Assembly: GCA_004352715.1 (NCBI GenBank)
Contig: SCFE01000026.1
Coordinates: 1,187,861-1,251,860, forward strand
Direction of reading: 5' to 3'
Source: Hofstenia miamia
Lineage: Eukaryota; Xenacoelomorpha; Acoela
DNA: 64,000 nt
Of the stretch, positions 1 to 12,330 are shown in pieces. Each line of letters begins with the position of its first letter. Position 1 is the first letter of the stretch. The notes under the pieces were generated by a model. It had not been told where the DNA came from. It made no database searches and saw nothing but the letters and a program-made list of their open reading frames with translations. The position numbers were made by a program, and so were the translations under genes.

Positions 1-198
1 GCTATCCCAGATAGCCAACATCTGAATAAACACAACAGATGAGTTTAATTTTCCAAGGAAGTAAGCAGTTTTGAAACTTAGGGTATTGAGAAATATTCCA
101 AGAATCGCCAAAACAAATCCGAATAAACATGTATATGTCCGTGCAATCTGAAAATCTTCAGCTTCTTTATCGTTAATAAATGTCGAATTTTGGATCAT
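1..198 (-). CDS. Rhodopsin-class GPCR, first exon (partial, runs off window)
   Basis: Read on the minus strand, an ATG at 198-196 opens 66 uninterrupted codons that reach the window edge. The peptide has a short polar N-terminus with an N-S-T glycosylation site. A hydrophobic TM1 follows (residues about 23-45) ending in GIFLNTL, then a short loop and the start of TM2 ending in LAIWDS, where the D fits the conserved TM2 aspartate. It aligns without gaps over about 45 residues with the N-terminus of the GPCR at 56901 (shared G-I-F-x-N-T-L, S-S and L-A-x-W-D), so the two are paralogues. The family is probably peptide-type receptors; the ligand is unknown. TM3 to TM7 lie outside the window, so it is not known whether the gene is intact. 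Confidence 0.72.
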   Translation of the reverse strand, partial: MIQNSTFINDKEAEDFQIARTYTCLFGFVLAILGIFLNTLSFKTAYFLGKLNSSVVFIQMLAIWDS

Positions 199-1599
199 TC
201 TAAATTCAGATTGAGAACTTTGAATTGAAAAATTTAACGTTTTCCCTAAAGCCTTAGAATAATATGCATGCATATGCTTCTAGTATTTAGGCTAACTAAT
301 GTAGTCGTAAAATAGTTTGTCACGTTTATTGAGGTATGTGGCCAAAACTCTCAAAAATTTTAAAATTTGAGGTCGTTTCTTTAAAAATAATTATGCGCTC
401 TTAACTTACGCACTAATGAAGATATCCAAGATATGAAGATGACTCCGTCATAGGAAAAGGGGAAGTGCCTTCACTTTTTCATTTTCACATAAGTATCATT
501 TCTGATCCCAACTTTTTTCTAAGGTTTTCTATACTTAAGTATAAAAACCAGGTTTTTGGTTTAAAAAATTGTATCAATGCAAAATGTTCAGAATTTTGCT
601 TGAAAATACATAATTTTTTCAAAATCAATCGCTTGCCAAAATTGGTTGAAACATTTGTCATTTATTCTGCTGATATTTGTGAATTTAGCATAAGGGTTTG
701 CATGGTATTCACCTAATTGTATTCTTAATAAAAATTTCTTCCTTGCACTAATCAAAACAAATTATTCTTTTAATAATTTTCTTAAACGTTAGATACAAAT
801 TTAATAATTTAAACAAATTTTAAAGTCTATTTAATGTAGTAATTATTGTAATACTGATTTCACCTGAGTATTGCCAAAGAATTTCAATAATATTAAGTAG
901 TTTACTAAAACAAAACTACTTGAATTCAGAAAGCTTTTAAACTTTTTTACATAGAACTAAATGCTTAAGACGCTGAATACTAAAAATGTAATTTTATCTG
1001 CTCATTTCTGTAGCCCAATACAGGGACGCGAGAACGATTTAAATGTTGGGGGTATTCTACGAACTGAAGTGGATCGTGGTAGGTCAATTCGTCTTTTTAA
1101 TGTATATCAATGGATAGTCTTAAATAAAAGGACTTAATATGTAAGTGATACAATTACTATAAAACCCCTGCAACAGATATGTATAGTAATAGAAGCATAG
1201 ATATAGGTATAAAAGTAAGTGCAGTTTGTAATATGTGCATTGTGCAATTCTAATTTTATTTAACTTATTGCTGTTAGAGTTCAAAAAAAATAAATTTCTT
1301 AACTTAAATTGGGGTGGCAGCTGCCCCTTTTGCCCCCTACTTCTCGCGTCATTTGCCCAATATCAATTATTTTTTAATGGCCTTGGCAAAATGAATTGGA
1401 AATGTAATAAATTTTCAAAACATATTATTGAGTAATATTTCCGAAAATGCAACTTTTCCAGTATATGCTAAAGGTAAATGTCCGTATAGTTTAACATATC
1501 AAAAAAAGCTGCCTATTTAATTACTTTTGCATTTATATTATTTCACATGTTCGTTATATATTCCAGTATATCAGGTGTACACATTTTTATTCTTTTAAT
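199..1599. other. Intergenic AT-rich sequence
   Basis: I see no gene here. Short open frames at 465-716 and 1235-1435 have no recognisable domain and low-complexity composition. A GC-rich imperfect palindrome (GGGGTGGCAGCTGCCCC, about 1312-1328) stands out from the AT-rich surroundings and may be a transposon end, but no partner was found. Confidence 0.5.
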
Positions 1600-3016
1600 C
1601 AAAGCAGGTTTTGAGCCTAACCCCGGCCTAATACGTTTAAGATTTACACGTATGATAATCATTGTGGTATAATGTGTGCATCTGTTGCCCCATTTCAATA
1701 TGTTAAACTTAATATCTAAAATCTCACTAATAAACTATCTTCCTACACTGAGCTAGTATACCAAATTTGAAAAAACTCAATTTTAGGAATCTCTGAGACC
1801 TGACTAACTGATATATATTCGGACACCTCTTGGAGACCTGATGTCTATGAACTATTTCGCTGTGACAGGGACCTAAGTCTTGGCAACAAATCTAAAGGAG
1901 GTGACGTGATGGTTTTAATTCCAAAACATTTTAAACCCAGAAATCGTTCTGATTTAAAATTGATGAAGAATTTTGAAAGCCTATAGATTGAAATATGCAT
2001 TCCCCAAAATATGAAAAGCAACGTTAATCAGTTGATAAATATCTCCTACCGTACCAGTAAAGTTCACTTTAACGAATTTATTACTGAAAATTTAAGATGA
2101 ATAAAATATTCTCTAAAAAAATCAATGATATTGATGGGGCGATTGGAATACTGAAAGAGATCAATTGAATTCTTTACTTGATGCTGTTGATCTTAGTATA
2201 ATTCATTCCAGTATACCAACTAGACTAAATAACAATTCTTCTACTTTAATTGATTATTTTCTTGTTGAAAAAAGCATGCCTGCAGCGAATGCCCCTATTC
2301 AGATCATTGTATTATAGCTTGCATTTAATTTAACCACATAAAGCATACAACGAAAAAATTTGGGTGGAGATTCGAGAAAGGGATCCAGCGATAATAGAAA
2401 TTCAAAAATAAAACACAAAAATTGAAATTATAAAATCACGCGATCTTTCTGGTTAACTCCCAACCTAAAAAACTCGTCAAATGCAAAAATCGGGCTTACA
2501 AAACTTACTTACGAAATGAAACTGGTGATAACTACCGTTATATAAGATTGCAAGGAACAAATCTAATATTGAAATGATAGCAGCACAAATCGGTATTGCA
2601 ATTCGTATTTAGTAGAAACAAGAGTCATATGCAACACCTGTTTTAATATGATTAATATGATTAATTAATATTAACTAAATCCAAGGATATTGCTAATGCA
2701 TTCAATGATCAGTTCATTAACCTAGGCACATACTTGGGACCTCCGGTACCACTTACACTTGAAAAATCTAACTACAAACTCCCTCAAAATTCTTTTCATT
2801 CCAATTTAGGACTCGATACAAAGTCCTTCAAGCAGTGAATAAGCTAAAAGTCAATAAATCAAGCGGACCTTCTGAAATATGGGCATGGTGTATTAAAGAT
2901 TGTTCAAAATTAATATTTATTAATAGTCATTTATGCCATATCATTAATCACTCCATAAAACCTTTTCATCAATTTTAAAATTAAGCTAATGTTACTCCGA
3001 TATTTACTCCGCTAAA

Positions 3017-3592
3017 ATGTTGCAATTACCTATTTCAATCATCTCGCCTTTTGCAAAAATCTTCGAAAAACTAATATTTGACCAAATAAACACTTATCTT
3101 CATAACAAATCAATTCTTTCGAATACTCAATTCGGCTTTCGCAAAGCTCACTCCACTTCTGTTGCTGTACTTTGCGCTACTCATAATAACAATTTTGTCA
3201 CAATTGCTTCTATCGATTTGTCCAAAACATTTGATTCCAATGATCATTATATTCTTCTTAAAAAATTAGAACACATTGGTTTCGACTCTAGTACTATAAA
3301 TTTAGTAAGGTGCTACTTAAGTGACCGTTTTCAAAGAGTAAAGGTAAATGGTATATTTTCTAACTGGGGTAAAACTTACAAAGGTGTCCCACAAGGTACT
3401 ACTTTAGGGCCTCTATTTTTCTCGTTGTATGTAAATGATTTAAATAGCAATTTAAGCAATGATTGTGAAAGAGTGCAGTATGCTGACGAAACGTGTATAT
3501 TCAAAACACATGATTACCAAATAGAATCATCAATTGGTAAATTAGAAATCAATCTCTCTCAACTGCTAAAGTATTTTAATATGCACCATTGA
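3017..3592 (+). pseudogene. LINE A reverse transcriptase, best-preserved part
   Basis: This 191-codon open stretch carries the RT fingers and palm. Visible motifs in order are ISPFAKIFEKLIF, QFGFRKAHST, IDLSKTFDSNDH (usually DLSKAFD), KGVPQGTTLGPLFF and the active site as YADE instead of YADD. The second active-site aspartate is therefore lost. The endonuclease lies upstream in other frames. It is probably not a functional polymerase. The family is CR1/Jockey-like; the exact clade would need a tree. Confidence 0.85.
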
Positions 3593-4499
3593 ACTGTAAA
3601 TCCCTCTAAAACAGAATTCTGTGTTATGTAATTAATCCCAAATTTTAAACATTTTGGAATAAAAAATTACTCAAGCCGAATCCTTGAAATATCTTGTAGT
3701 AACAATCGATAATAAATTGAACTATTCAAGTCACATACGCATAGTATTACGCAAAATGGCAATGGGAATTAAAACTTTTCAAATGTAGGCAATTTTGTAA
3801 ATTCCAAAATGAAATCGATATTGGTTAACTTTCTAGTATTAAGTCATTATAGATACTGTAATGTTTTATCTAATGACATCAACAACTCATAAATAAATAA
3901 AATCGACTCACAGATTAAATGAGCAGCAAACATTCATAATGATAATTAATGGACTAGGAGCGACAAAAGTTCATTTTCTAATCATGACGATGCTTCACAA
4001 CTCATAAGATACTTTTCATTAATAAAATTTTGGGATATTTCAAATCAGCGTTCACCTTGCGGTAAACTACAATTTCCATTATATGTATGCGCATTCAACT
4101 TATAATTCGAGGAATTCTAAATTCATAAAAATGAAGTTTAAAAACATTATCCCTAAAATTCATTTTTAAGCTAAACAATTGAACTATGGAATAACTTACC
4201 AATTGAAATAAAACAAATCAAAATTCGCAGGAAATTTAAAAGTCAAATCAATTACTACCCCGCAAGCAATGGATATCTCTAAAATCGGTTCTACGTCATG
4301 GGAAGGATTTCAGTTTTTTAAAAAATATCACTAGTTAAAATAATTAGCAATAAGCTGAGTAAACTGTAAATTCTGCATGCATGTTTTTGTTGTTGTGTTT
4401 CATTGATGTTGTACTTCATATTGTCATTGACGCATTAAGTGTAGTATTAGCAGCTTTTGTTGAGGTGCTTAATTATGCCAATGTACTACACTTAGTAAG

Positions 4500-4530
4500 A
4501 AATTCTATTCTATTCAATTCTATTCTATTG
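4500..4530 (+). repeat. TTCTA-type simple repeat at LINE A 3' end
   Basis: Repeats of TTCTA with minor interruptions follow the LINE A tail. The same pentamer repeat occurs at about 59631-59656. Confidence 0.7.
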
Positions 4531-6690
4531 AAATAATATTGAAAAACAGTTCTGAGTGTTCCCTGCATAGTTTCATATGTCGTTCAACAGCAATCTTTCT
4601 TAGGTTTAACTTTAATAGATTTTCTTAGAATGAATAGTTCTATTCTCCATTGCTAAGTTTTCAGAAATATTATTTACAATTTTTTAATATTTTTTGGAAA
4701 AATTTTAATGTTAAAGTAGCAGTAATATTGCAGGATCCTTAATCACAATTGAAACTTATATGTGCAACGTCTAAACTGCCTTATACAAATCGTTATCTAT
4801 AAAAGAATAATCCAAAAATATTTTAATTTTACTGGTTCATGCTTTTAGTTTTATTATTTCTAAATTAAGTTAGGTCTGCAACAAAATTTGTTACATTTTA
4901 TCCATAATATAAATGCACATATCAGGATAGAGGCATAAAACTATTTTATTAATTTAGCTAGCATTTTGTGAAATATCAAGTTGAATTGACATTATTAGGA
5001 AACTCTGAACATAATGAAAAATTTGAAAAGTACTAAATAGATTGCAACAAACAACACACTTACTTTTAAATTTTCTTAACATCCAGTTTCATGAATTAAC
5101 AACATGTATATATTAATATTTTAACCAATCATAATTACTCTTTATTTGGTGTCCGGAATGTATATTTAACATAATAATTGGAAAGATTACTGAAATAGTC
5201 TGAGAGTGAATTTGCTCTAGTCGTCTAGAAAAATATGTGGTTTATGAATACATCAAAATTCCACAAAATGCATTAAAATATGAAGCCATTATTTTATAGG
5301 TCAAGCTTTTTTGCGCATTTGTGCTCAAGGAAATTGTACTTTCTTACATCGTACATGTAGTTCTAAAGAGGCACTTGTTCAACTTTTAATTATATTCCAG
5401 TTATTAATTTTCAATTAAATTCGTAACGGATTGTAGAGAAAAAGAAATGATTTAAACTAAAGAAATTATGCATCCCCGCCCACAAATATGTACTTTGAAA
5501 AATTAACTCAATCAAAATTGATCATGCCCCTAAATAGTCACAACGCCCAGTGTGGATTAAAAAGGAAGTGAATAAATTTTATCGATTTTATATATATATA
5601 TAGATAATTTTTTCAATTATTTAGGCCTAATTAAATTTTGCCATAATTTGTCAATTGACAATAATAATTTGGTGCTCTCATTCTCGTGGTTATTTTGCAC
5701 TTTCTATTGCATATTTTTGCTTTTATTCTCCATATGCAGCTTTTGTACATTGCTATAGTTGCATCGAATTTATGGGTTATTAACTTATTAGACGAACTCT
5801 ATAGGTGTTTTTCAATAAACTAGGATTCGTCAATCTGCTGTTCCAAACAAAGGAATGTGTTAAATATTAAGTAATGCCAATTTAAATATTAGTTGTGTCA
5901 ATATTAATGTTAGATGTGCCAATTAAATAGATAGTCAAACCGAAAGGTTCCATTCTTTAGTGTTTTTCTTCATTATTGTATTTTTTTAAATTATTTTGTC
6001 AACATTTTTATAGAGATTTTCAAGTATTATTGAAAAAAGGTTGAACAAATATGACTTTACTATAGGATATGTTTAAATAAATATTAGTAGATATTAGGAA
6101 AATCTTAATTCCCTATATGTAGAGTTGCAGCTTTTACTACACTAATTGTAGAAAATGTTAGGTTTTCTCAATTCTTGGTTTTCAAAATATTATTGGAGAT
6201 TTGTCCCAACTGAAAAGCCTCAAATCCAATAAAATTTATCAAATGCAGAATAAGGTATTCTTTAAGTTTAAGTAGGACCAATGATATTATATATATATAT
6301 ATATTTGCTTTACTTATCAAGCACTTTGCTTTCAATTATTAAGATGTTGCTGTTATTAAGATATTTTTCTTAGCTTAAATTGAAAATTTCATTTTTTTAA
6401 TTAAGCATTTTATCAAATAATTTAATAAACGTGCAATTATTTAAGCATGATTCAAAATCATGTCATTTCAGATAAGCCTTGGTTAGCTTTCCATTTTGCG
6501 TTTACCAACGTTTGCATAAGATTTGATTGCTCGCGATGATTTTTGTTTTGCTTATAATATAAATTCACAATTTTGAGGTGTAAACTTGAATTCTATGTTA
6601 ACATTGAGCATAACAAAGGGTCTTGTGCAGATATTTCTGTTACAAATAATAAAATAGACTTTGTTGATTTAAAATCATATTTAAGAAGCC
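4531..6690. other. AT-rich sequence with no recognisable gene
   Basis: Very AT-rich, with no open frame worth reporting. Small AT repeats lie near 5590 and 6289-6304. Confidence 0.5.
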
Positions 6691-6723
6691 TCAAATAGTT
6701 ATTTAAATCTTAGCTTTGTTTAA

Positions 6724-7510
6724 ATGAGTGAAACAATACAGAAAGATCCTGAAAATCAATTGTCAGCCGAAAAGTCGAATACTAATCATCGCAGTACTGA
6801 TCCTCTAAAGCACATAATTTTGGGTACATCTATGTTTAGGAAGCTGCGATCGCAGCACAAATTGTTGTATAACAAAGTGTAAATTCATACAAAAGAAATG
6901 AAAGTAGTAGTTGATATGTATGAAGAGACTCACATTGACAGTTTTCATAAAAGTTGTTTGAAATGATATACTCAGAAATATTACAGACTATGAAGAGAGA
7001 CTCCTTGAATACATTGAAAGTGTCAAACTCCGATTTAACCCACGACGTACCTTCTTAAGTGAACTTGTGCTATTTTCACACTCAAAATATATACATAATC
7101 AGAAAGTATACAACAATAACAAAATTATACACAATGTTGCAAATACTAAAAATATTCTAATATTTAAAGTACATAACTTCTTTTCTTTAGGTCCACAACA
7201 AGCTAACAAACAATTATTTTCAAGAGGTGGCATTCACTTTTATAAAATTGGGATGGCCACATACGTTCGATCCTTGAAAGATTTCTTTGACAGAAAACCT
7301 CACCCTATCCCATTGAACCGCATATCTAATGCTGAAATACCACGACGGCCGTTTCTTAAACAGCGAAATATGCTGCACCCACCGCAACAGAGTAATTATA
7401 TCGATTCTTCATCATATGCAAGCATTACTTCTACTCCAATGAACACAGCACTTACCCCACATGAAGTCAGCCGCATACGACATATCATTAACAATGGAAG
7501 GATCTTTTAA
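6724..7510 (+). pseudogene. LINE B ORF1-like protein, broken
   Basis: An ATG at 6724 opens about 50 codons including HIILGTSMFRKL, then a stop. After frameshifts, a longer frame (7067-7510) contains RGGIHFYKIGMATYVRSLKDF. The pattern of an early (I/L)LG-T-S and a late G-I-H-F-x-x-x-G resembles the first and last blocks of SGNH/GDSL-type esterase domains reported in ORF1 of some CR1-group LINEs. Here the usual Asp of the DxxH block is replaced. Position immediately upstream of the endonuclease supports ORF1. The esterase reading is an inference. Confidence 0.45.
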
Positions 7511-7818
7511 GATTATAATTGTAATGCTAGCATTTCTCAAACTATTGCTAGCAAATTTTCTCTATCACAAGAAACAACCTAGTGTAAGATATTATCTAAA
7601 AATCATATTAATTTTCTTATTGCTATTATCTAAGGTTTCACACAACATGCTATCATTTTACTTCACGATGCCAAACAGAAAAAAATAAACATCATATGAG
7701 ATTCAATAATACTACTAATAGACACGATTGCTTCTAAGTGTCGCAAAAACTGTTTATGCTGTTTTGTTAGAAAAATTATTTCAATACTACTAATGAAACC
7801 CAGGGCTCATCTTGACAA

Positions 7819-8540
7819 ATGCTTATACCTATGAAAAATCCTGCGATAAAATGTGACTGTATAAAATATGTGCATTTCAACTTTCAACATGTTTCAAACG
7901 AGTACTTTACTTTCCAATCCTTTATTAATAAGATAAGACAAAATTCAATTCTGGGTATTTCTGAAACATGGCTGCTTGATTCAGATCCGGTCACAATTTG
8001 CAAACCACCAGGTTACAAAATATTCCGATGTGATAGAAATTTGCTCAAATTCGACAAAAATAAAGAATGCGGGTTCTTATTTAAATTCCATAATGCCTTA
8101 GGTCAATATATAGGCCAGACATACGTACCAGAGATCAATTTGAAAGCCTATGGGAAGAGTTAAGCATTCCTACTATATATAACAAGTGTCAAAAGCAGTT
8201 ACTAAATGTCTCATATTGCCCAAACAAATGTATGTTGAAAAAATTCATTCAAGGAATTGAAAATGGAATACGGAAATGTGTATTAGAAAACAAACAAATT
8301 CTGGTAATGGGAGACTGGAATATCATTTAATTTAATAGAAATGAAAGAGAGCAACTGAATTTATTTCTAAATTCAGTTGACTTAAGTAGTATCAATGAAA
8401 TTATACCAAGCCGCATTACTAATAGCACTTCAACTCTAATCGATTACTTTTTTGTTAACAATGCTAATGATTTTAAATATTTAAGCGGTGAATATCCATT
8501 CTCTGATCACTCAATTATTACGTGCATTCTTTTTATAAAA
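7819..8540 (+). pseudogene. LINE B APE endonuclease, broken
   Basis: The first 114 codons (7819-8163) contain LGISETWLL and GYKIFRCDRN, typical of the start of a LINE AP-endonuclease domain. After a stop the same protein continues in other frames with LVMGDWNI, TLIDYFFV and FSDHSIITC. The GDWN and SDH blocks are the catalytic signatures of this fold. The domain would nick target DNA for target-primed reverse transcription, but at least two disablements separate its blocks. Confidence 0.8.
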
Positions 8541-9111
8541 TCGAAACGCAAAAAAAAACAAAGGCAATAGAAAGAAATTCGTACAAATGATTCCCTCTTA
8601 TTAAAATGTTGATGAAATATTTCAGTCATTTAAAAATACCTTTGAGTTAATACATTGACACATATTGCCTCAAAAACGTGTATTAATCAAAGAAAGACAT
8701 TGAGTTAAGAAAATTAAGGCAAAATATTGGTTAAATTCTTCGCTTAAACAATTTTTTAAATCAAAAAATGTGGCGTTTAGGGCATTTAATAAGGATAAGT
8801 CCGAGGAGAACTATACATTATATAAAAAAGCTGGAAAAACACATCATAATCATATGAATACTACTTTTAGTAAGCTCTCTAGACCTAAAAATGGTACTTG
8901 TCAATAATCTTCGAAACCGAAATAAATATTTTGAACTTTGTATAAACAGCATAGAGAACGGAAATGGGGAAAGTATTATTACAAATGTTGATATTGAAAA
9001 TATATTTAACACTGGATTTATTCATCTAGGAAAGTACAAGTGCGATTGTATCCCTTTGCATCAAGAAATCACAGAAATTGTCTTAAGGCGAATCAATTTT
9101 TTTTCAGATAT

Positions 9112-9745
9112 GTAACAAAGCAGGAAATTTTCAAAGCAATTACAAAGCTTAATACTAAAAAATCTTGTGGCCCATCTGAAATTCCAACTTAGTGCATTAA
9201 ACAATGTTCTCCTAAAATGATATGTCCCTTAAGTTTTATAATTAACCCTTGTATTAAAACAAACTTCTTCCCGACGCAGCTAAAATTAGCAAATGTAACT
9301 CCCTGTTACAAAAAGGACAATGCTTTAAATGTTAGCAATTATCGATCAATATCAATCACCTCTCCCTTTAATAAAATCGTGGAAAAAATAGTTTTTCAAC
9401 AAATTATTCTGTCTTTCAAAAAGCAATATTTTATCAAATACGCAATTTGGAGTTCGTAAATTACATTCAATATCTGATGCTCTGCTTTATGCTACCAAAA
9501 AATGGAGGGCTTCTTTAGAAAATAGTGGATTTTTAAAAATAGTTTGCTTAGATCTTTTTAAAGCATTTGATTCAATTAATCACATCATCCTTTTAAAAAA
9601 ATTGGCTTTGAAACTAATAGTAGGGAATTAATTAGACGCTACTTAAGTAACCGATATCAAAGATTTAAGTTCAAGGGAATTTTTTCAACTTGGGGAAAAT
9701 TATACAAAGGAGTTCAACAAGGCACACTACTAGGACCGCTGCTTT

Positions 9746-9781
<36 letters not shown>

Positions 9782-9983
9782 TGACCTAAAAAGTTCAATA
9801 AGCCAAGACTGCATTGTAGTTCAATATGCTGATGACACTTTCATTTTTACAATTGGGGCATCACTTGAAAAAATGATTATAAACTTAAAAAAAATCATCG
9901 CATTTACAAACATATTTCAAAGTGTACTGTCTACCACTAAATACCCTCAAAACGGAAATTTCTATTATGTCTCTTCAATTTAA
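9112..9983 (+). pseudogene. LINE B reverse transcriptase, broken
   Basis: Blocks in order: KLNTKKSCGPSEIP; NYRSISITSPFNKIVEKIVF; then after a frameshift LDLFKAFDSINH; YLSNRYQRF; YKGVQQGTLLGPLL (VPQG has become VQQG); and an intact VVQYADDTFIF. Between LLGPLL and SDL, where these RTs have a short I-x-I-N-D-L segment, the frame is occupied by alternating I-Y from an (AT)n repeat at 9751-9778. Several stops and frameshifts make it non-functional. It is homologous to the RT at 3017-3592. Confidence 0.83.
9751..9778 (+). repeat. (AT)14 microsatellite inside RT reading frame
   Basis: Fourteen AT units interrupt the RT of LINE B at the codons for the conserved I-x-I-N-D-L block. The related LINE A copy has no repeat at the equivalent place. 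Confidence 0.9.
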
Positions 9984-10696
9984 CTCAAACTATGCAATCA
10001 ATAGGGTGTTAAGTATTTCTGGTAAAACTGTTGAACCTGTGAAAAAATTTTGTGTTTATTCAATGGATTTGCAGTTTATTATCTAAAAAAATCGATCCCC
10101 AGAATAGATGGGCAAACAAAGTATGTACCAGTAAAACCTGAATAATCACAAAACTATTTTATATTCCATTCGATATCTTTCCCTCATCAAACTCTGGAAC
10201 AATATTAAAAGACGTATGGCGTATGATAGAGTAGAATTTCCTTCTTTTCACAGTAATTTAATATGTAAGCGAACTTCTACAATAGGAAAAGAAAATTTAA
10301 AAAGGTTTTCTTGAGAAATTCATTTATAAATTCTGCAATAGAAATCTGGAATAATCTTCTAATTAAAGTTAAACAACTGAGGGAAAGATTTAAATTTAAA
10401 TATGAAATTGGTGCATAGCTGACTTTACATTATATTACAGTGATTGGTAAATCAGCATGGAAAGGATACAAGTTTCACAAGAAATGACACAAGTGCTAGC
10501 AATAGTCTGATCAATACTATCTTAATTATACCTATTTTTGTATTATATCTATTGTTTTGTATTTTGTTGTTCTATACCTCATTCTTTGTCTTTTTGTTAT
10601 TTACTTTTTTGTTTATTAATTTGGTAATGACGCAAATATCATAGTTGTATCAGCAATAGTTGAATGTAATAGTTACAATTGCTACACTAAAAAAAT

Positions 10697-10721
10697 TTCT
10701 TCTTCTTCTTCTTCTTCTTCT
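10697..10721 (+). repeat. (TTC)n microsatellite at LINE B 3' end
   Basis: A run of about eight TTC units directly follows the LINE B tail and probably marks its 3' terminus. Confidence 0.8.
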
Positions 10722-12330
10722 AGCAATTGAACTTAGAGAGAACAGTCACTTGTGAGCGACCTTTAACTAAAGTGTTTCTAGTAAGGAGAAACTGGGAAAA
10801 CCGAGCAGAACCTGTCTACTTCACTCTAGTTGAATGTGAACAATAATGAACAAGCATAGCTATAGCTAATGGAACTTAGAAGAAGGCGGAGCCAGTTAAA
10901 CGATTTTTCTAAAAGCTCTTATTTAACTGCATGTTTGATGTTTTCTTAAAAATAAATATATTTAAATATTTTTTCTAAAGCTACCTTATTAATAAATATA
11001 TAGATAACAATAATTCTGTAGAAACCATTGATTACAATTAACGCGCGTTATTCAAAAACGTATGCCTCTTCACAATTTGCTCCGAAGGTCTTCTTAAAAA
11101 CACATTTGGAAGACATTTTTTCATAAAGGCTGTTTAAAGTTAAAATTATAATTGACCTCGTCTAGAATAGGTTTTTTATTACCTGGTCACTGTGACTTGC
11201 TAACACAGTGTAACAAAAAGGAAAAGTTTGTTTCAGTGAATTTTCGGTTGTTTATTATTTTTAGTTCCTGAATGTAAAAAACACATATTTTATGTATCGC
11301 TAATTTTTATTAAGAAATGATATTGGTTTTCGAATAAAAAAAAATTGTATATTTATATTAGAAAATTGTACGAAAATGTTCCTTAATATTTTAGTTCTCT
11401 TCTTTGCTATTCCCAACGAAGCCCGAAGCAATGAACTGCTGCAAGAAATTTCACCATTCAAGTTTCTCAAATAATCTCAACCTTCAGAAATCTTTGGATC
11501 GTGAACTTTTCATTTGTGGTAGAATGAACCTGCCTGTCTGACAACTTCACAAAAAGATATCTTCCAAATTCTTGAAAGCAGAGTACTCACAAATTATTTC
11601 ATCAGCTTTAGGTTGATGTCGAAGGTTGGCATCAAAATATTCTCATAAACTACTAAAGGCTTCAACTTGACATTTTTCTAGCCAATATCAAACATCATTC
11701 TTGGTGCCCAATCATTCTTTTCATGTTATTTTGCAGTTACACGGTTCTACTAGTGTCAGGAAATACGAATGTTTAGGAAGCCAGGTTATATACCTGTAAT
11801 ATAATAACATAAATTTATGGGTTGTACAGAGCTGCAACCGTGCCTGGTTTTTGGGAGCACAGTGACTAATATGAAGTAAAAGATAGAGATGCAATTTCAT
11901 TGTATTGTAAGGGTAAAAAAGTTATTTTTCTTAATTCATCCAATAAAATCAACTACAAACAATGCTCTTTGTAGTTCATATTCTGACAGTTCTCCTTTAG
12001 AAAACAGAGTGTGCTATAGGAATGCTTGGGTACCTATTAACATTGTGCAAAGCAGCGCTTTCAAAGTTGTCGATGACTGTTCACGAATTGCAGTTTTCCG
12101 CTAGGGTTATAGGGAAACTCAATTCTGTCAACTGATGTTTTGACAACAATACAATTATTCTTTCAGTTTGAAAAGTTGAGAAACCAAACAACTCCTGTTC
12201 AAAAAATTGCACTGCTTCAATCTAGATGTTAGTATTTCTGTATTTGATTTCGTGAGTCCTACGTCCCTGATAAGAATGTTTAATTCCGCTTGGCTAAGGA
12301 AATGCTTGAGCAAAATTTGAAATAATTACT
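10722..12330. other. No clear gene; possible decayed coding on the minus strand
   Basis: Between about 11400 and 12330 the minus strand gives short protein-like stretches in shifting frames (for example NDWAPRMMFDIG and TVIDNFESAALHN), separated by stops. This looks like an old pseudogene or transposon continuing into the open frame at 12331-12765, but I recognise no family. Confidence 0.25.

Larger units (their letters stand above)
1600..4530 (+). mobile_element. Decayed APE-type non-LTR retrotransposon (LINE A)
   Basis: An endonuclease remnant at about 1764-1920 reads LGISET, then a stop where W is expected, then more conserved residues including FRCDRDLS. A second endonuclease segment follows at about 2130-2310 (DWNTERDQLN and TLIDYF are readable). 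A reverse transcriptase lies at 3017-3592, and the element ends in a short TTCTA-type repeat near 4500-4530, as is usual for CR1/Jockey-group LINEs. Frameshifts and stops are spread throughout, so it is dead. It is clearly related to LINE B at 6.7-10.7 kb (shared LGISET, FRCDR, TLIDYF and RT motifs). The 5' boundary is uncertain. Confidence 0.8.
6724..10722 (+). mobile_element. Decayed APE-type non-LTR retrotransposon (LINE B)
   Basis: This second LINE is related to LINE A but is longer and better preserved. The order is an ORF1-like region (6724-7510), APE endonuclease (7819-8540), reverse transcriptase (9112-9983) and a tail with a T-rich stretch ending in a TTC repeat at about 10697-10721. 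Every coding part is broken by frameshifts or stops. The RT active site is intact as YADD, but an (AT)n expansion lies inside the RT reading frame. The 5' end is placed at the first ATG of the ORF1-like region and could lie further upstream. Confidence 0.82.
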
